Assembly (NCBI GenBank): GCA_036346205.1
Contig: JARFJB010001664.1
Location: 1,222,001 to 1,286,000 of the forward strand
Length of the DNA: 64,000 nt
Direction: 5' to 3'
DNA from: Vesta saturnalis
Lineage: Eukaryota > Arthropoda > Insecta > Coleoptera > Lampyridae
Shown here: in pieces, positions 11,645 to 22,110 of the stretch
Layout: each line of letters starts with the position of its first letter
How positions within the stretch are numbered: the first letter of the stretch is position 1
The notes under the pieces: generated by a model
What the model saw: the letters and a program-made list of their open reading frames with translations, nothing else
What the model was told of the DNA's origin: nothing
Database searches by the model: none
Made by a program: the position numbers and the translations under genes

Positions 11645-11694
<50 letters not shown>
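11645..11694. repeat. 50-base poly(T) tract inside the hexanucleotide array
   Basis: Uninterrupted T50 joins the last GCGTTT block to GCCTGTGTCCGTGTCC. The right flank repeats a segment also present near 10618-10680 (with GTCCATCTCCGTGTCC). It may be a slippage product or the tail of a lost minus-strand retroelement insert; neither is proven. Confidence 0.9.
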
Positions 11695-11696
<2 letters not shown>

Positions 11697-12212
11697 CTGT
11701 GTCCGTGTCCGTGTCCGTTTCTGTGTCCGTGTCCGTGTCCATCTCCGTGTCCGTGTTCCTGTCTGTGTCTTGTCTGTGTCTGTTTATGTCTTGTCTGTTG
11801 TCGTTGTGTTGCGTGTTGCTGGTTGTGCTGTTCTGCGTCTGTGTTGCGTCTGTGCGTGTAGTCGTTTCGTTGCTTGTCGTTTGTTGCGTTGGTTCGTTTC
11901 GTTGATCTGGTTTCGTTTCGTTTCGTTGTCGTTTCGTGTCCGGTTGGTCTGTGTCCGGTTCGTTCCGTGTCCGTGTCTCGTGTCTCGTGTCCGTGTCGTG
12001 TCGCATGTCCGTGTCCGTGTCGTTCGGTCCGTGTCCGTTGTTCGTGTCCTGTCCGTGTCGCGTCGTCCCGTGTCCGGTCCGTCCGTGTCCGGGTCCGTGT
12101 CCGTCTCCGTGTCCGTGTCCGTGTCCGTGTCCGTGTCCGTGTCCGTGTCCGTGTCCGTGTCCGTTTCCATGTGCGTGTCCGTGTCCGTGTCCGTGTCCCT
12201 GTCCAATAACGA

Positions 12213-14020
12213 TGCTTGCCGTAATCCTGGTTGAGTAAGGTTTAAAGTTTGCAATAAATCTAATATTTGCTGGCATATCGATTTGGGCTTAACAAATCAA
12301 TGTTGAAGTTTCCCATGCAGATAATATTGTTTGAGTATGGTATACACATAGTTACTAACTTGTTACGCGCGAATAAGGCAGAGGCCACAAATTAAAGGAT
12401 GCCGGGGCTCAGTTCGCCGGAGGCACTGGATGCGTTGTTGTGTCTATTCTTAAAGGAGACAGAGAGAGAGAGAGTTTACTACTCCACCGTAGCTCTTTAA
12501 CTACCGTTTTGCTCAGAACGGATCGTGCGTAGAGGGTATAACGGTTTACAGTAATTTTGGGCGCCAGGAATCGCCCCTCAATGCCAGCCCGCACCGTTAT
12601 CCCGACTCCTGAATACACGGTGGTGCAGTTGATGAGTAAGGAATTATAGGAAGAGAAAAAGGAGGAAGAAAACAATACCAAACAAAACAATCAAAGTAAT
12701 GTAGTAAATGTAAATTTAATTGTAATAATATTGTAAATAATACTTTTTCAAAACTATGTCGAGCTTATTCTCACAAGACAAACAATAACATATTAACATT
12801 TCAATTTTATAAATGCTACTAAGAGCGAAAGTAATAGTATTACGATTGAAAATAACCCCAAATTTGACCTATATACCAAATAAATAAAAAAAAAGCAATG
12901 TTTATACTACTTTCGCAAGTTGCAGGATAACTATACGCAACCCAAAACCAATTAGTTCTAGAGAAAATTTTAAATAATTAACTGGAAACGTTTCCTTTGC
13001 TTAATGAAAGACCTTTCATTGTGTGCACTGAAAGAAAACATACATTCTCGCTACCACAAGCGTTTTAGATAACACGAAAAATAAAACACAGAATAATGAC
13101 TAACAATTGCTGCAGCTTACACAAATAGTATAATTATTCCCTGAAATTATTATATAGATAAGTAATTCTTATTGAAGTTTACAGAAAACACATTAATATT
13201 TAATTAATATACCGCCCAATTAAAGCGGTGACAATAAAGAAAAGAGGAGCGATTCGGTTGACCCGCGTTATTTATTTCTGAGAAAACTAATTCAATAGTC
13301 AAATATATAGAAAGAAAGGAGCCAGAAATAAATAATTGAGTCGCTAAATCTTCCTTGCAACCTAATTTTGATTAAAAAAAACTTTTATGAGAAAAGAAAT
13401 GTTCAACAGTAAAAGTAATAATTTCTGCACAGTTCTTAAATTGTGACGCGCATACTTAAATAATGAAAGCTGTTGCGCAGCTGGCATTTACATTAAAAAT
13501 AAACGGTAGTTTTAATTAATAAGTAAGGCTGTAAATATTATCTCAATCAGATAATGAAACTCCCTTTATTGCAGAGTATAGGATTAAGAAGGTAGTACGA
13601 TATTAAATCTACAACTGCTAACTAGAGGTTATTGATCATATTTGTAGATACCATTTAGTTAAGGTGAGCATTTATACGGTTGTTAACCCTAACTGAATTC
13701 TATACCTTAATTCATATACAGTAACGGAAGTAGTAAATACAATAATACAGATAAACTCTCTGACCTTATTGGATGGCGAGAGTTCTTACTCTAACGATGG
13801 GGTCGCAACTAAAACAGGTGGACCACTCCCGATATGATATGTCCAATGGTTTGTTTTAGAGTAGCCAATCCAACTTCCTATTTAAGTTACCGTAAATGTT
13901 ACACATGAAGAATACTAGGTTCATAAGAAGAGTAATTTTTCTTTGTAACTCCCCGAATCGATTGATAACCTAATCGCTAAAATAGGTGAGGGTTGGTGAG
14001 CACGAAGATAAGAGAAGTTT
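12213..14020. other. AT-rich DNA without a gene; possible LTR remnant at 12.40-12.68 kb
   Basis: Mostly AT-rich unique sequence. At 12,400-12,680 the base composition changes, there is an (AG)n run at 12,460-12,474, and the minus strand reads TGGCGCCCAAAATT near 12,563, resembling a tRNA primer-binding site after an LTR. No gag or pol follows, so this is only a weak hint of an LTR-retrotransposon end. The rest shows nothing I recognise. Confidence 0.35.
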
Positions 14021-14338
14021 ATGAGCTTACCACCAAGTTGTAAGGCGTGCGATAAATGTGAAAACGAGCCTGCTAGGTTCGAATCTAAAATTTTATACTT
14101 GCAGATTGTATGGGTTCCGTTCCCTAAGAAGGAAGATTTTAAATTAGTACCAAATGAGAAAAACTGTAATTCTTACCCCTTATTGGACACGATTAAGTTT
14201 TGTTTAACATCCGAAAAGCTTGCGATCAATAGGAATAGAAAATATGGTAGGAATTCCTATTGTTTTGAAATCCTTTACCAGAATCCGAAACAATTTCGTA
14301 TATTAGAAAGTGTAAAAGAAATCACAGAATTTTCGTAG
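14021..14338 (+). CDS. hypothetical 105-residue open frame
   Basis: An ATG-to-stop frame of 105 codons with normal residue composition. It has two close cysteines (CKACDKC) near the start and a mixed polar body. I do not recognise a family, and no splice signals or promoter single it out. It lies between AT-rich DNA and a decayed non-LTR element and could be a fragment of a transposon ORF or chance. Confidence 0.2.
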   Translation: MSLPPSCKACDKCENEPARFESKILYLQIVWVPFPKKEDFKLVPNEKNCNSYPLLDTIKFCLTSEKLAINRNRKYGRNSYCFEILYQNPKQFRILESVKEITEFS

Positions 14339-14597
14339 CGTCCCCAATATGGCGGAAAAGAAAGTGAAAAATTTTGTTATCAAAATCGAATTTGTGATCT
14401 ATTAGATGTATATTCAATAAACGATTTTCCTATTGGTTATTTGATACATTAAACCTCGCCCTCTTCCGAGAATTTCGTAAACTAACTTAAAGTATTGGTG
14501 TTTACAACCATTGCATAGTACAGAGTTTGGTTACACGCCGACAGATGTCATAACTATTTACTTTTGGTAAAAATTATTAACATTAACAGGATTTTTC
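14339..14597. other. intergenic DNA, nothing recognised
   Basis: AT-rich sequence, no repeat or open frame of note. Confidence 0.3.
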
Positions 14598-15862
14598 TTA
14601 AGTTACACAACTGAAGACATGTAAATGACTGCAATGTATTCTTTCAACACTGATTGTACGAATTGTGCGTTTAGTACATATCGACAAGACGTTAAAATAG
14701 ATAATTTTATAACAATTAACAGAGTTATGCACAAATGAATTTTTGTATGTTACAAATTCGTCAAATTCAGCAAGAACTCTTTGATAATTAGATTCATTAG
14801 GGTTATAGAGTGTACTTAAAACAAGCTTGTTATTAGATTGTGATACTAAAATGCACAATTGCTCGTTGTTATTGTTATGTTGAAGAACTCGAAAGGTTAT
14901 TGTGTCGAAAATGTACATAGCAACTCCTCTACCACGCTCCATTCTATCCCTTAGGGTTAATTGAAGGACTGGTATGTGCACAGTAGTAGATGAAATGTTT
15001 TGATTAAGCCAGGTTTCTGAAACAGTAGTATGTCAACATAATTATCATTTATACATAATTTCAAATCACTGATTTTTACCATTAAAGATCTAATGTTTAT
15101 CTGTAAGATTTTGAGAGAGAAAATAAGATAAATATTTCTTGTTTACTAATAAGCAAATGTAAACTACCAAAAAAACAAAAGTCGATCTCTTGACGCTGGT
15201 CACTAGTTGAAGTAGAAGTAATCTGGCATTGCAGGCACAGCACGTTAACAGACAAATAACATTAACATCTGAGTACTCACATTTTCAGTTTAAATCGGAA
15301 TGTTTAATAATTTCTTCACCTTGTTATCAAATTTAGAAAATATATTACAATCGTTCGTCCATAATTTACTCCATCTTACCTACTGCTTCTTTAAACAACA
15401 GAAGCCTTCTTCTTGGTAATCTTCTTACTTAGTATTTCTAGAGCAAAATTTTATTAAAATAGGTCGAATACCGTTTTCCCGTGCAGGAAGTCTATGACAA
15501 CAGTCAATTTTGTGTTTATTAGATGTATTTATAATTTCTTGCTGCAAATGTCGATATAATTATATCATACAAGTTTTCATTCTTAGTTCCTTTCACGCCG
15601 TAAATTCGCAGGTTATTACACCTAGAGTATTGTTCCAAGGAATACATCTTTTTAGCGGTATCAAGTTGAACTTCAAGGTGTTTTATTTTTAATTACTATA
15701 TCGCAAATTTTGTTGGAGACATTTTCAGAAGCTAACACTCGTTCCACGATGTGCTCAACCGTAGTGTCCTCTCGTGTTCGGTCTCCTGCTGGCATTTTAG
15801 CTGCACTTATTACTTCGAACTATAATCTACCGGACGATGTTGCTTAGTACGTCTACTGCGAC
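14598..15862 (-). pseudogene. decayed non-LTR retrotransposon: ORF1 (gag-like) and endonuclease fragments
   Basis: Read on the minus strand from about 15,800. First comes an ORF1 remnant with LEQYSRCNNLRIYGVKG and CHRLPARENGIRPILIKF, typical of L1/Jockey/CR1-type ORF1 proteins. After a gap an APE-type endonuclease start follows (INIRSL near 15,095, then SETWLNQNISS near 15,010), with VAMYI, LSTLYNPNESNYQ and a degraded end near 14,600. Several frameshifts and stops interrupt it. The reverse transcriptase part is absent here. The order ORF1 then APE is as in an intact element. It is not the same copy as the non-LTR insert at 18-20.7 kb. Confidence 0.75.
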
Positions 15863-16262
15863 GAAAGTTCATCACAGAATACACAGATTTTTGAAGTTCT
15901 ATAGGAAAAAACGTACCGGCGACAAAAGGTATGCAGGTTTTTTTGTTTATTTGGAACTAGCTGTGAATTTATCGTACTTAGCTATTACGGCCCCCATATA
16001 GACATTTATAAACACCTGGCGTCTACATGATTTTGATTTACCTTTATTGTGTCTCACATATTTCGGGTTATCCTATTTGTAAAGTTTGTAATCCTCCCAC
16101 CCCCTTTTCCGCTACTGCCATTTTCGCCTGTTAAGTTTTAAACCTGCCATACTTATTCTTTGTAGGTCCAACGATCCAACCTAAAATTGCAATGAAGCAA
16201 ATGTTGTCTTTTATATTGAATAAAGTCACAATTAAAATAAATAAGCGAATTTCGAAATTAAG
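15863..16262. other. intergenic DNA, nothing recognised
   Basis: Short unique segment between the decayed non-LTR element and the next transposon. The frame at 16192-16425 runs into the terminal repeat and is not a gene. Confidence 0.3.
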
Positions 16263-16264
16263 TA

Positions 16265-17015
16265 CCGGGTGGCCAACTCTAAGAACGCCCATCGGCCATA
16301 TCTCAGGAATGGATTATAGCACAGGTTCGGGAAAAAATTTTTATAACAAAAGTGGCCTCGAGAAACGACTGAAAATTATTTTTAGAATTGTAGATCCACC
16401 GCTAGAGGGCGTATTTGACAGTTAAAATTTTAAAAAGCGAAATTTTTCAAAATTTGCTCAATTAAGGGGCATATTAAATATTATAATCAGATTCCTCGAT
16501 AAATTCTGCCTATTTTTTATTTGATAAGTTTTAGTCTATCTCTTCAAATAAGGGATGGGGGAGAGTGGGAACCTTGTTACGAAAAAACGCCTTTAATTCA
16601 GGTTCTGCATGACCGATTTTAATAAACTTGATGTTGTTTGAAAGAGCTTTTGTTAAACAATAGACAATTTGTAAATTTGAAGCATTCTGATTAATTAGAT
16701 AAATGCTAGAGGGCGCTGTTTAATATTTTTTTAATATTGTGAACAGTGAAAGCTACAAGTCGATATCTTTTTCCTATTCTGAGATATTGTAAGAAACAGG
16801 TAAATGGCGGGAATTGTTCTTCCAACGTCTAGTAGGCTAGTTCGCGTTAACGGAAATTATTAAATTTAGCCTGGATGAAAAGATCTTACATTGGTTGGCA
16901 ATAATTTAAACTGTTATCATACTAATGTTATGGTTGCCGCTAGATTACCTAAATGTAATGCTGTCGCTACTAACAATGAGAACAAATTATAAAATAATAA
17001 TGTGATAAATCTAAC
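16265..17015 (+). repeat. left terminal inverted repeat of the split mariner-like element
   Basis: About 750 bases matching 21,300-22,108 in inverse orientation, including GGCCATATCTCAGGAATGGA, AACGTCTAGTAGGCTAGTTC and TTGTTCTCATTGTTAGTAGC (last read on the other strand). A few indels separate the arms. Confidence 0.9.
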
Positions 17016-17353
17016 ATTTTTGTAATTATATAAGAATGTTGTTTGTTTTCAAGCGATGTGTTAGTAAATCAAAAGCATAAAACATCAATAAAAACCGATA
17101 TTTGCCCAGCAACAACAAATGCAGTTTAAAATATGAATTACGATTTACTGATGACAACAAAATTAGTAAATAGAGCCATGTAAGATATAAAATAAATTAT
17201 CTGTTGAAAACAAGCAAGCTATGATTTTCACGCATATGTCAAAAATTATTCATCGTGTTGCATTTAATAGACTTTCTTTATCTTTTCGTACCAAAATGAT
17301 TCTTACAGATGAAGAAGCATTTAATATGTTGGCAGTTTATTTTGAATGTATGA

Positions 17354-17386
17354 CCAGTAGTACGCACACCTTGTGCGTACTACTGG
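17354..17386. repeat. perfect 15-bp palindrome with 3-base loop
   Basis: CCAGTAGTACGCACA, then CCT, then TGTGCGTACTACTGG. It sits inside the transposase N-terminal region and disrupts the reading frame, so it is an acquired inverted duplication, probably from template switching or repair. Confidence 0.9.
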
Positions 17387-17554
17387 AAATGTGAATCTTC
17401 CTGTGTACCGAAGACAACGCAGAGGTAGAACAGAGGAAAATGTTATTGATGTTTTAGCTTATATAAATGTTAACACTCATTTAAGCACCAGAGCTATAGC
17501 TAGAGACTTGGGTATATGTCAAACCACCGTCCAAATATTTTAAGAGACACAGGT

Positions 17555-17957
17555 TATTTATTAATGCATGTTTCATTCAGTATTATAATGATAAGAATGT
17601 TCTAATTTTTTTCGTTTGTCATTACATGTTTCTCATTTTCATCCTACCGAAAATGTCATTACATCAAAGTTAACTTGTGACAACATGACTAATGTATTTG
17701 CCGCCATTTTATGTCCAATTTATTTAATGAAATTATCTTATGCTATGTGAATAGATCTTAACTAACAACATGATAATTAAATGAATCAAAGTAAAGTAAA
17801 AAGGTACCAATAATAAAAAATAATGAGAGGCCGGGCGAAAAAAATTCGTAATGACATTACGAGAGTTAATGCATTTAAAGTCCTTTTTCCTTTACTAACA
17901 ACGAAGGACTCCAATGTGTCTTATTGATCTGATTACTTTATAATATATACTATTTCA
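17555..17957 (+). other. non-coding segment inside the transposase gene, possibly an intron
   Basis: About 400 bases without transposase similarity between the N-terminal and catalytic coding parts. The left edge is CACAG|GTTATT and the right edge is TATTTCAG|ATTGCAC. The frame across the join is off by one, which fits a decayed copy; an unrelated insertion is an alternative. Confidence 0.45.
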
Positions 17958-18151
17958 GATTGCACCCATATCACATGGTCCTACACCATAGTTTGAATGC
18001 TCAAGATTTCGATACCAGGTTGGATTTTTACAACTGGCTCTCAAATATGATACACGACGATCCTGAAATACTTTCACGAATTATGTGGACAGCTGAGGCT
18101 ACTTTTCATAGTGATGGTAGTGTAAATCGACGTAATATGCATTACTGGTCT

Positions 18152-20750
18152 TTTTTTTTATGATTGTTGACCTGAACAGGCTAAATTTGGCCTATCGTGC
18201 TAAAGCACTCAGGAGCACTTAGAAGGATGGATAGAGGGATAATGAATTGCCAAAAGATGCTTATGAACAGCTACCCTAAATTTTCTCATATCATAAGTGA
18301 GAGGAAAACAGGAACTAGGGGATTATTCCAGAGTTTAGAAGCCGTGTAGACAAATGTGGAGTGCGCCCATTTGGTACGACAAGTGGATATTTGTACTGCA
18401 TACTGATGATGTGAATGAGCAAACCGAGTGTTTCTCGCAATACCCGTTATAATAACGACAATACAAAGAAAGAACTGAAACCATCCTTCTATGCTCAAGG
18501 GACTGTATGTGAGAAGTTAAGGACGGGTCATTTATAAGCCTAATCGCTCTCTTTTGAATAAATCTCGATATCAACGATATCGAGAGCGTATTGGAGAGCA
18601 CTAACCCAGAGGTGAGAATTATATTCCATATGAGGCCGAATTTGGGCCTTATACAGCAGAAGGAGTTGTCGAGAGGTAAGGTACTGCTTAGATCTGTAAA
18701 AAAAGCCTATTTTACAAGCAGATGTTTTAGTAGCTGACAGAAGATGGCCAACCCATGAGAGATTTGAAGATACAGTCATACCCAACAGAGTAATAGAGTC
18801 TGAAAACTTAAGAACTGAGCCATTCATACTTACAACAGGAAATGATCGATCTTTTTTGGCGGACACAAGGCAACACTGAGTTTTGTTAGCATTAAATTTA
18901 ACTACATTATTGCTTCCCCATTCGAGAATACATTGAATGCCTTTGTTGATTTGCCATTTCAGCTTTAATTTCTTGATTTGACATAGAATTTGGATTATCA
19001 CTATGAGTACACTGAGATGAACTACAGTGAAGAGTGTTATCGTCAGCAAAGCAATGGATGGGGTTAGTTGTTAAAGAAATAAGGTCATTTATGTACAGCA
19101 GAAAAAGTGTAGGCGCTATAACGGATCCCTGTGGTACGCCTGCGTTAATGCTAACTTCTTTTGAAAAAAAGCCATCAACTACGACACGCATTCGTCTTTT
19201 ATCAAGGAAACTAGAAACCCAGTTGATGAGCATATCGTTTAACCCGAACGAGGTGAGTTTGGCAAGTAAACGCTTATGCCAAACTTGGTCAAATGCCTTT
19301 GAGATATCTAAAGCGACTACAACTGTTTCACCGGACTGCTCTACTGTATTGCTACAAACTTGAGTCACATATGAAAGAATATCGCCTGTTGAACGACTTT
19401 GCCTAAACCCATATTGGTGGTCACTAAGGAGTTTGTTGGTTTCAAGGGACGTGAGCAGTTGCTGATTGATGGCTTTTTCCATGATTTTAGACAAAACGGA
19501 AGTGATGGAAATTGGTCGGTAGTTTAAGGGATCGGTCTTATCGCCTTTTTTGGGAATAGGTTGAACATTTGCTAACTTCCATGATGAAGGCGATTCCCCA
19601 GAAGACATAGATATCGTATAGAGCTTAGATAGGAATGGTACTAGTTCGGGGGAACATTTCTTTAATACAATAGCTGGGATAGCGTCTGGGCCAGTCGCCT
19701 TATTGAGATCAAGCCTACTGATGATCGATTCCAAGAGCTTATACCGAAAATGAATTGGTTACATAGCGTATGTAGAAGCGTTGACTAGGGGCACATATTT
19801 TCCAGAATCTTTGAGATACGAGTTTGATGCAAACAAATCCACAAAAACATTGGCTTTGTCTACAGACTCAACAACTACCTATCCGTCAATAGATTTCAGT
19901 GGGGGAAATGAAGATGTTCCAAAGTTTTTACTAATGGCTTTAGCTAAAGGCCAAAATTTACTGCCTAAAGGAGATGTAGCTAGTTCATTGCACTTTCGTT
20001 GTTCGAACAACTTTTTAGTTTTAGTGATATCACTTTTGCAGATATTTCTAGCACCAACGTATTCTACATGACTGTCGACCGATTTATTAGATTTCCATTT
20101 AATGTAATATTTATTTTTTAAAGATATTGCATCAGCACAAGCCTTATTGAACCAGGGTTGGGAGCGTGAATGACGTATACGGTACTGCTTTTTGGGAATG
20201 TATAACTTCGTTCCCATGAGGATGACTTCAGATACTGAAAGAGCGATGTCCGAAGAAGAGGACGACTTAAAACAATATTCACGCCCTGAAAAGGTTACAA
20301 AGAAATCCCGTAAATCACTCCATCGAGCTGACTTAAACACCACAAGGTTCTATCGGTTTTGCAAACAACAGTGGAATTAGATGCAGTAGAAATGATTTCT
20401 ATTAGACAATGGTCGGAAAGACCTAAAGGCGAAAGAACGGAAGTTTTATAAACAAGAGGTTTTGATGTAAGAAAGAGATCTAGAAGATGTGGAGTATGGT
20501 TAGGGTTATCAGGGATTCTTGTGGGTTCAGAAATCATTTGTGTGAAGTCACATGAAATAGCAAATGTTTCTGCACTTTAACCAGCGGGATTTGTAGTAGA
20601 TGAAAGCGAATTAGAGTTATGAACATTCAAATCGCCTACAATAGAGATATCGCAAGATTGAAACTGAGACAGGAAATAGTCAACTTTCATACTAAGGTAA
20701 TCGAAGTAGTCTTGAAAGTTACTGTCATTAGGAGACTTATAAATGCAGCA
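18152..20750 (-). mobile_element. 5'-truncated non-LTR retrotransposon inserted in the transposase gene
   Basis: Its 3' end on the minus strand is an A9 tail (plus-strand T run 18151-18159). The 5' end at about 20,750 falls inside the endonuclease domain, so the 5' part is missing, as expected from incomplete target-primed reverse transcription. GTCT is found at both edges (18148-18151 and 20751-20754), a possible short target duplication. Removing the insert rejoins the transposase frame. Confidence 0.85.
18330..20745 (-). pseudogene. non-LTR (Jockey/CR1-like) endonuclease and reverse transcriptase, 5'-truncated
   Basis: Minus-strand order: partial APE endonuclease (IYKSPNDSNFQDYFDYL near 20,700; IVGDLNVHNSN; GLSDHCLIEI near 20,420), a linker (20,343-19,879) and the reverse transcriptase (19,734-18,907) with NKATGPDAIP, NYRPISITSVLSKIMEK, QYGFRQSRST, ALDISKAFDQVWH, GVPQGSVIAPTLFLLYINDL and the active site FADDNTLH. 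Then comes a C-terminal part (18,600-18,330) with LTSHIQSLEHRRMVSVLSL. Each block is long and open but the blocks lie in different frames, so several frameshifts separate them. The role is RNA-templated DNA synthesis for retrotransposition. It lacks the 5' end and cannot move on its own. Confidence 0.85.
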
Positions 20751-21299
20751 GTCTGAAACGAATCCCCACTGGATGCAGGAGGTCCAACATCAGGGTCGTT
20801 GGTCTGTAAATGTGTGGTGCGGGATTCTAGGTGGGAAAATAATTGGGCCTCTTTTTTAATGAGACTGTTAGTGGAGAAAGATATTTAGATTTTTTAAGCA
20901 ACGAATTCCCATTCGTCGTGACATGTTCTTGCAACATGATGGGTGCCCGGCACATTATTCTAGAGATGTTCGGAATTTCTTAGATCAATCATACCCTGAA
21001 AGGTGGATAGGACGTGGAAGTTTATTTATTTGGCCACCAAGGTCTCCAGACCTAACTTGTTTATACTTTTGTTTGTGGGGGCGAATAAAAGATCTCGTTT
21101 ATGCCGATAGACCCACAACAAGAGGTGACATGATTGAAAGAATACGACAGACAATACGAAGTATTTCAAGCGAAGAAATTGAAACTGTTGTTCTCTCCAC
21201 CCGTCAGCGATTGATTTCATGCATTGAAAATGATGGACGACATTTCGAACATCTAGGGCGACACTAATTACGTAGTTACCTATTTAAGGTTTTAATTGT

Positions 21300-22108
21300 T
21301 AGATTGATCACATTATTATTTTATAATTTGTTCTCATTGTTAGTAGCGACAGCATTACATCTAGGTAATCTAGTGGCAACCATACCATTATCATGATAAC
21401 ATTTTAAATTACTGCAGAACAATGTAAGATCTTTCCATCCAGGCTAAATTTAATAATTTCCGTTAACGCGAACTAGCCTACTAGACGTTGGAAGAACAAT
21501 TCCCGCCATTTACCGTTTTTACAATATCTCAGAATAGGAAAAAGATATCGACTTGCAGTTTTCACTGTTTTATTACTAATTTAGTCTACTTTTTAAAGAC
21601 GACCTACTTAAATTTTTATGCTTCCATTTAAAATTGTAAAGAGAAAACACAATATTAAAAAAATATTAAACAGCGCCCTCTAGCATGTATGTTATTACTC
21701 TGATTGCTTCAAATTTACAAATTTTCTATTGTTTAACAAAAGCTCTTTCAAACAACATCAAGTTTATTAAAATCGGTCATGCAGAACCTGAATTGAAGGC
21801 GTTTTTTCGTAACAAGGTTCCCACTCTCCCCCATCCCTCATTTGAAGAGATAAACTAAAACTTGTCTAATAAAAAATAGGCAGAATTTGTCGAGGAATCT
21901 GATTATAATATTTAATATGCCCCTTAATTGAGTAAATTTTGAAGAATTTTAACTGCCAAGTACGCCCTCTAGCGGTGGACCTACAATTCTGAAAATAATT
22001 TCCAGGCGTTTCTCGAGGCCACTTTTGTTATAAAATTTTTTTTCCCGAACCTGTGCTATAATCCATTCCTGAGATATGGCCGACGGCCGTTCTTAGTTGG
22101 CCACCCGG
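21300..22108 (-). repeat. right terminal inverted repeat of the split mariner-like element
   Basis: Inverse copy of 16265-17015, ending TTGGCCACCCGG|TA. It is about 60 bases longer than the left arm because of small indels, for example around 21,570-21,640. Confidence 0.9.
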
Positions 22109-22110
22109 TA

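Larger units (their letters stand above)
6624..12212. repeat. 5.6-kb hexanucleotide satellite with higher-order blocks
   Basis: The plus strand is almost free of A. After a (TGCG)n seed (6632-6672) come blocks of (GTGTTT)n 6675-6780 and 7195-7365, (GCGTTT)n about 6790-6980, 7366-7620, 8780-9045, 10260-10510 and 11500-11644, (GTGTCT)n 7020-7190, 7680-7855 and 9095-9290, (GTGTCC)n 7856-7940, 9290-9420, 10560-10640, 10950-11090 and 12080-12205, and mixed GTGTC/GTGTCC/GTGTCT stretches 7940-8760 and 9420-10240. The units differ by one T-to-C change or one deletion. Many frames are open on both strands, the longest 1,519 codons, and encode only dipeptide repeats. I treat these as by-products of the repeat and annotate no gene. 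Confidence 0.95.
17297..21267 (+). pseudogene. mariner-like transposase, interrupted and catalytically dead
   Basis: Starts near the ATG at 17297 (MILTDEEAFNM). The DNA-binding half is broken by a 33-base palindrome and a stop. A possible intron (about 17554-17958, ending TATTTCAG) leads into the frame from 17960. The frame runs to HYWS at 18,151, where a retrotransposon is inserted, and resumes at about 20,755 (NPHWMQEV, WCGILGGKIIGPLFF) to the stop at 21265-21267. The first catalytic Asp is Ala (TAEATFHSDG), the second is present (FLQHDGCPAHYS), and the third is Tyr (LTCLYFCLWG where the family has LDFFLWG). So two of three catalytic residues are lost as well as the frame. Confidence 0.85.
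16265..22108 (+). mobile_element. mariner-like transposon with long TIRs, split by a non-LTR insertion
   Basis: The ends CCGGGTGGCCAAC (16265) and TTGGCCACCCGG (to 22108) are inverted copies, each flanked by TA (16263-16264 and 22109-22110), the standard IS630/Tc1/mariner target duplication. The transposase lies between on the plus strand. Total length is 5,844 bp, of which about 2.6 kb is a later retrotransposon insert. The copy cannot code for active transposase. Confidence 0.9.

Noticed and set aside
12409..12690. 93-codon minus-strand frame
   Set aside because: Overlaps the (AG)n run and possible LTR remnant. Ser/Leu-rich reading without family features.
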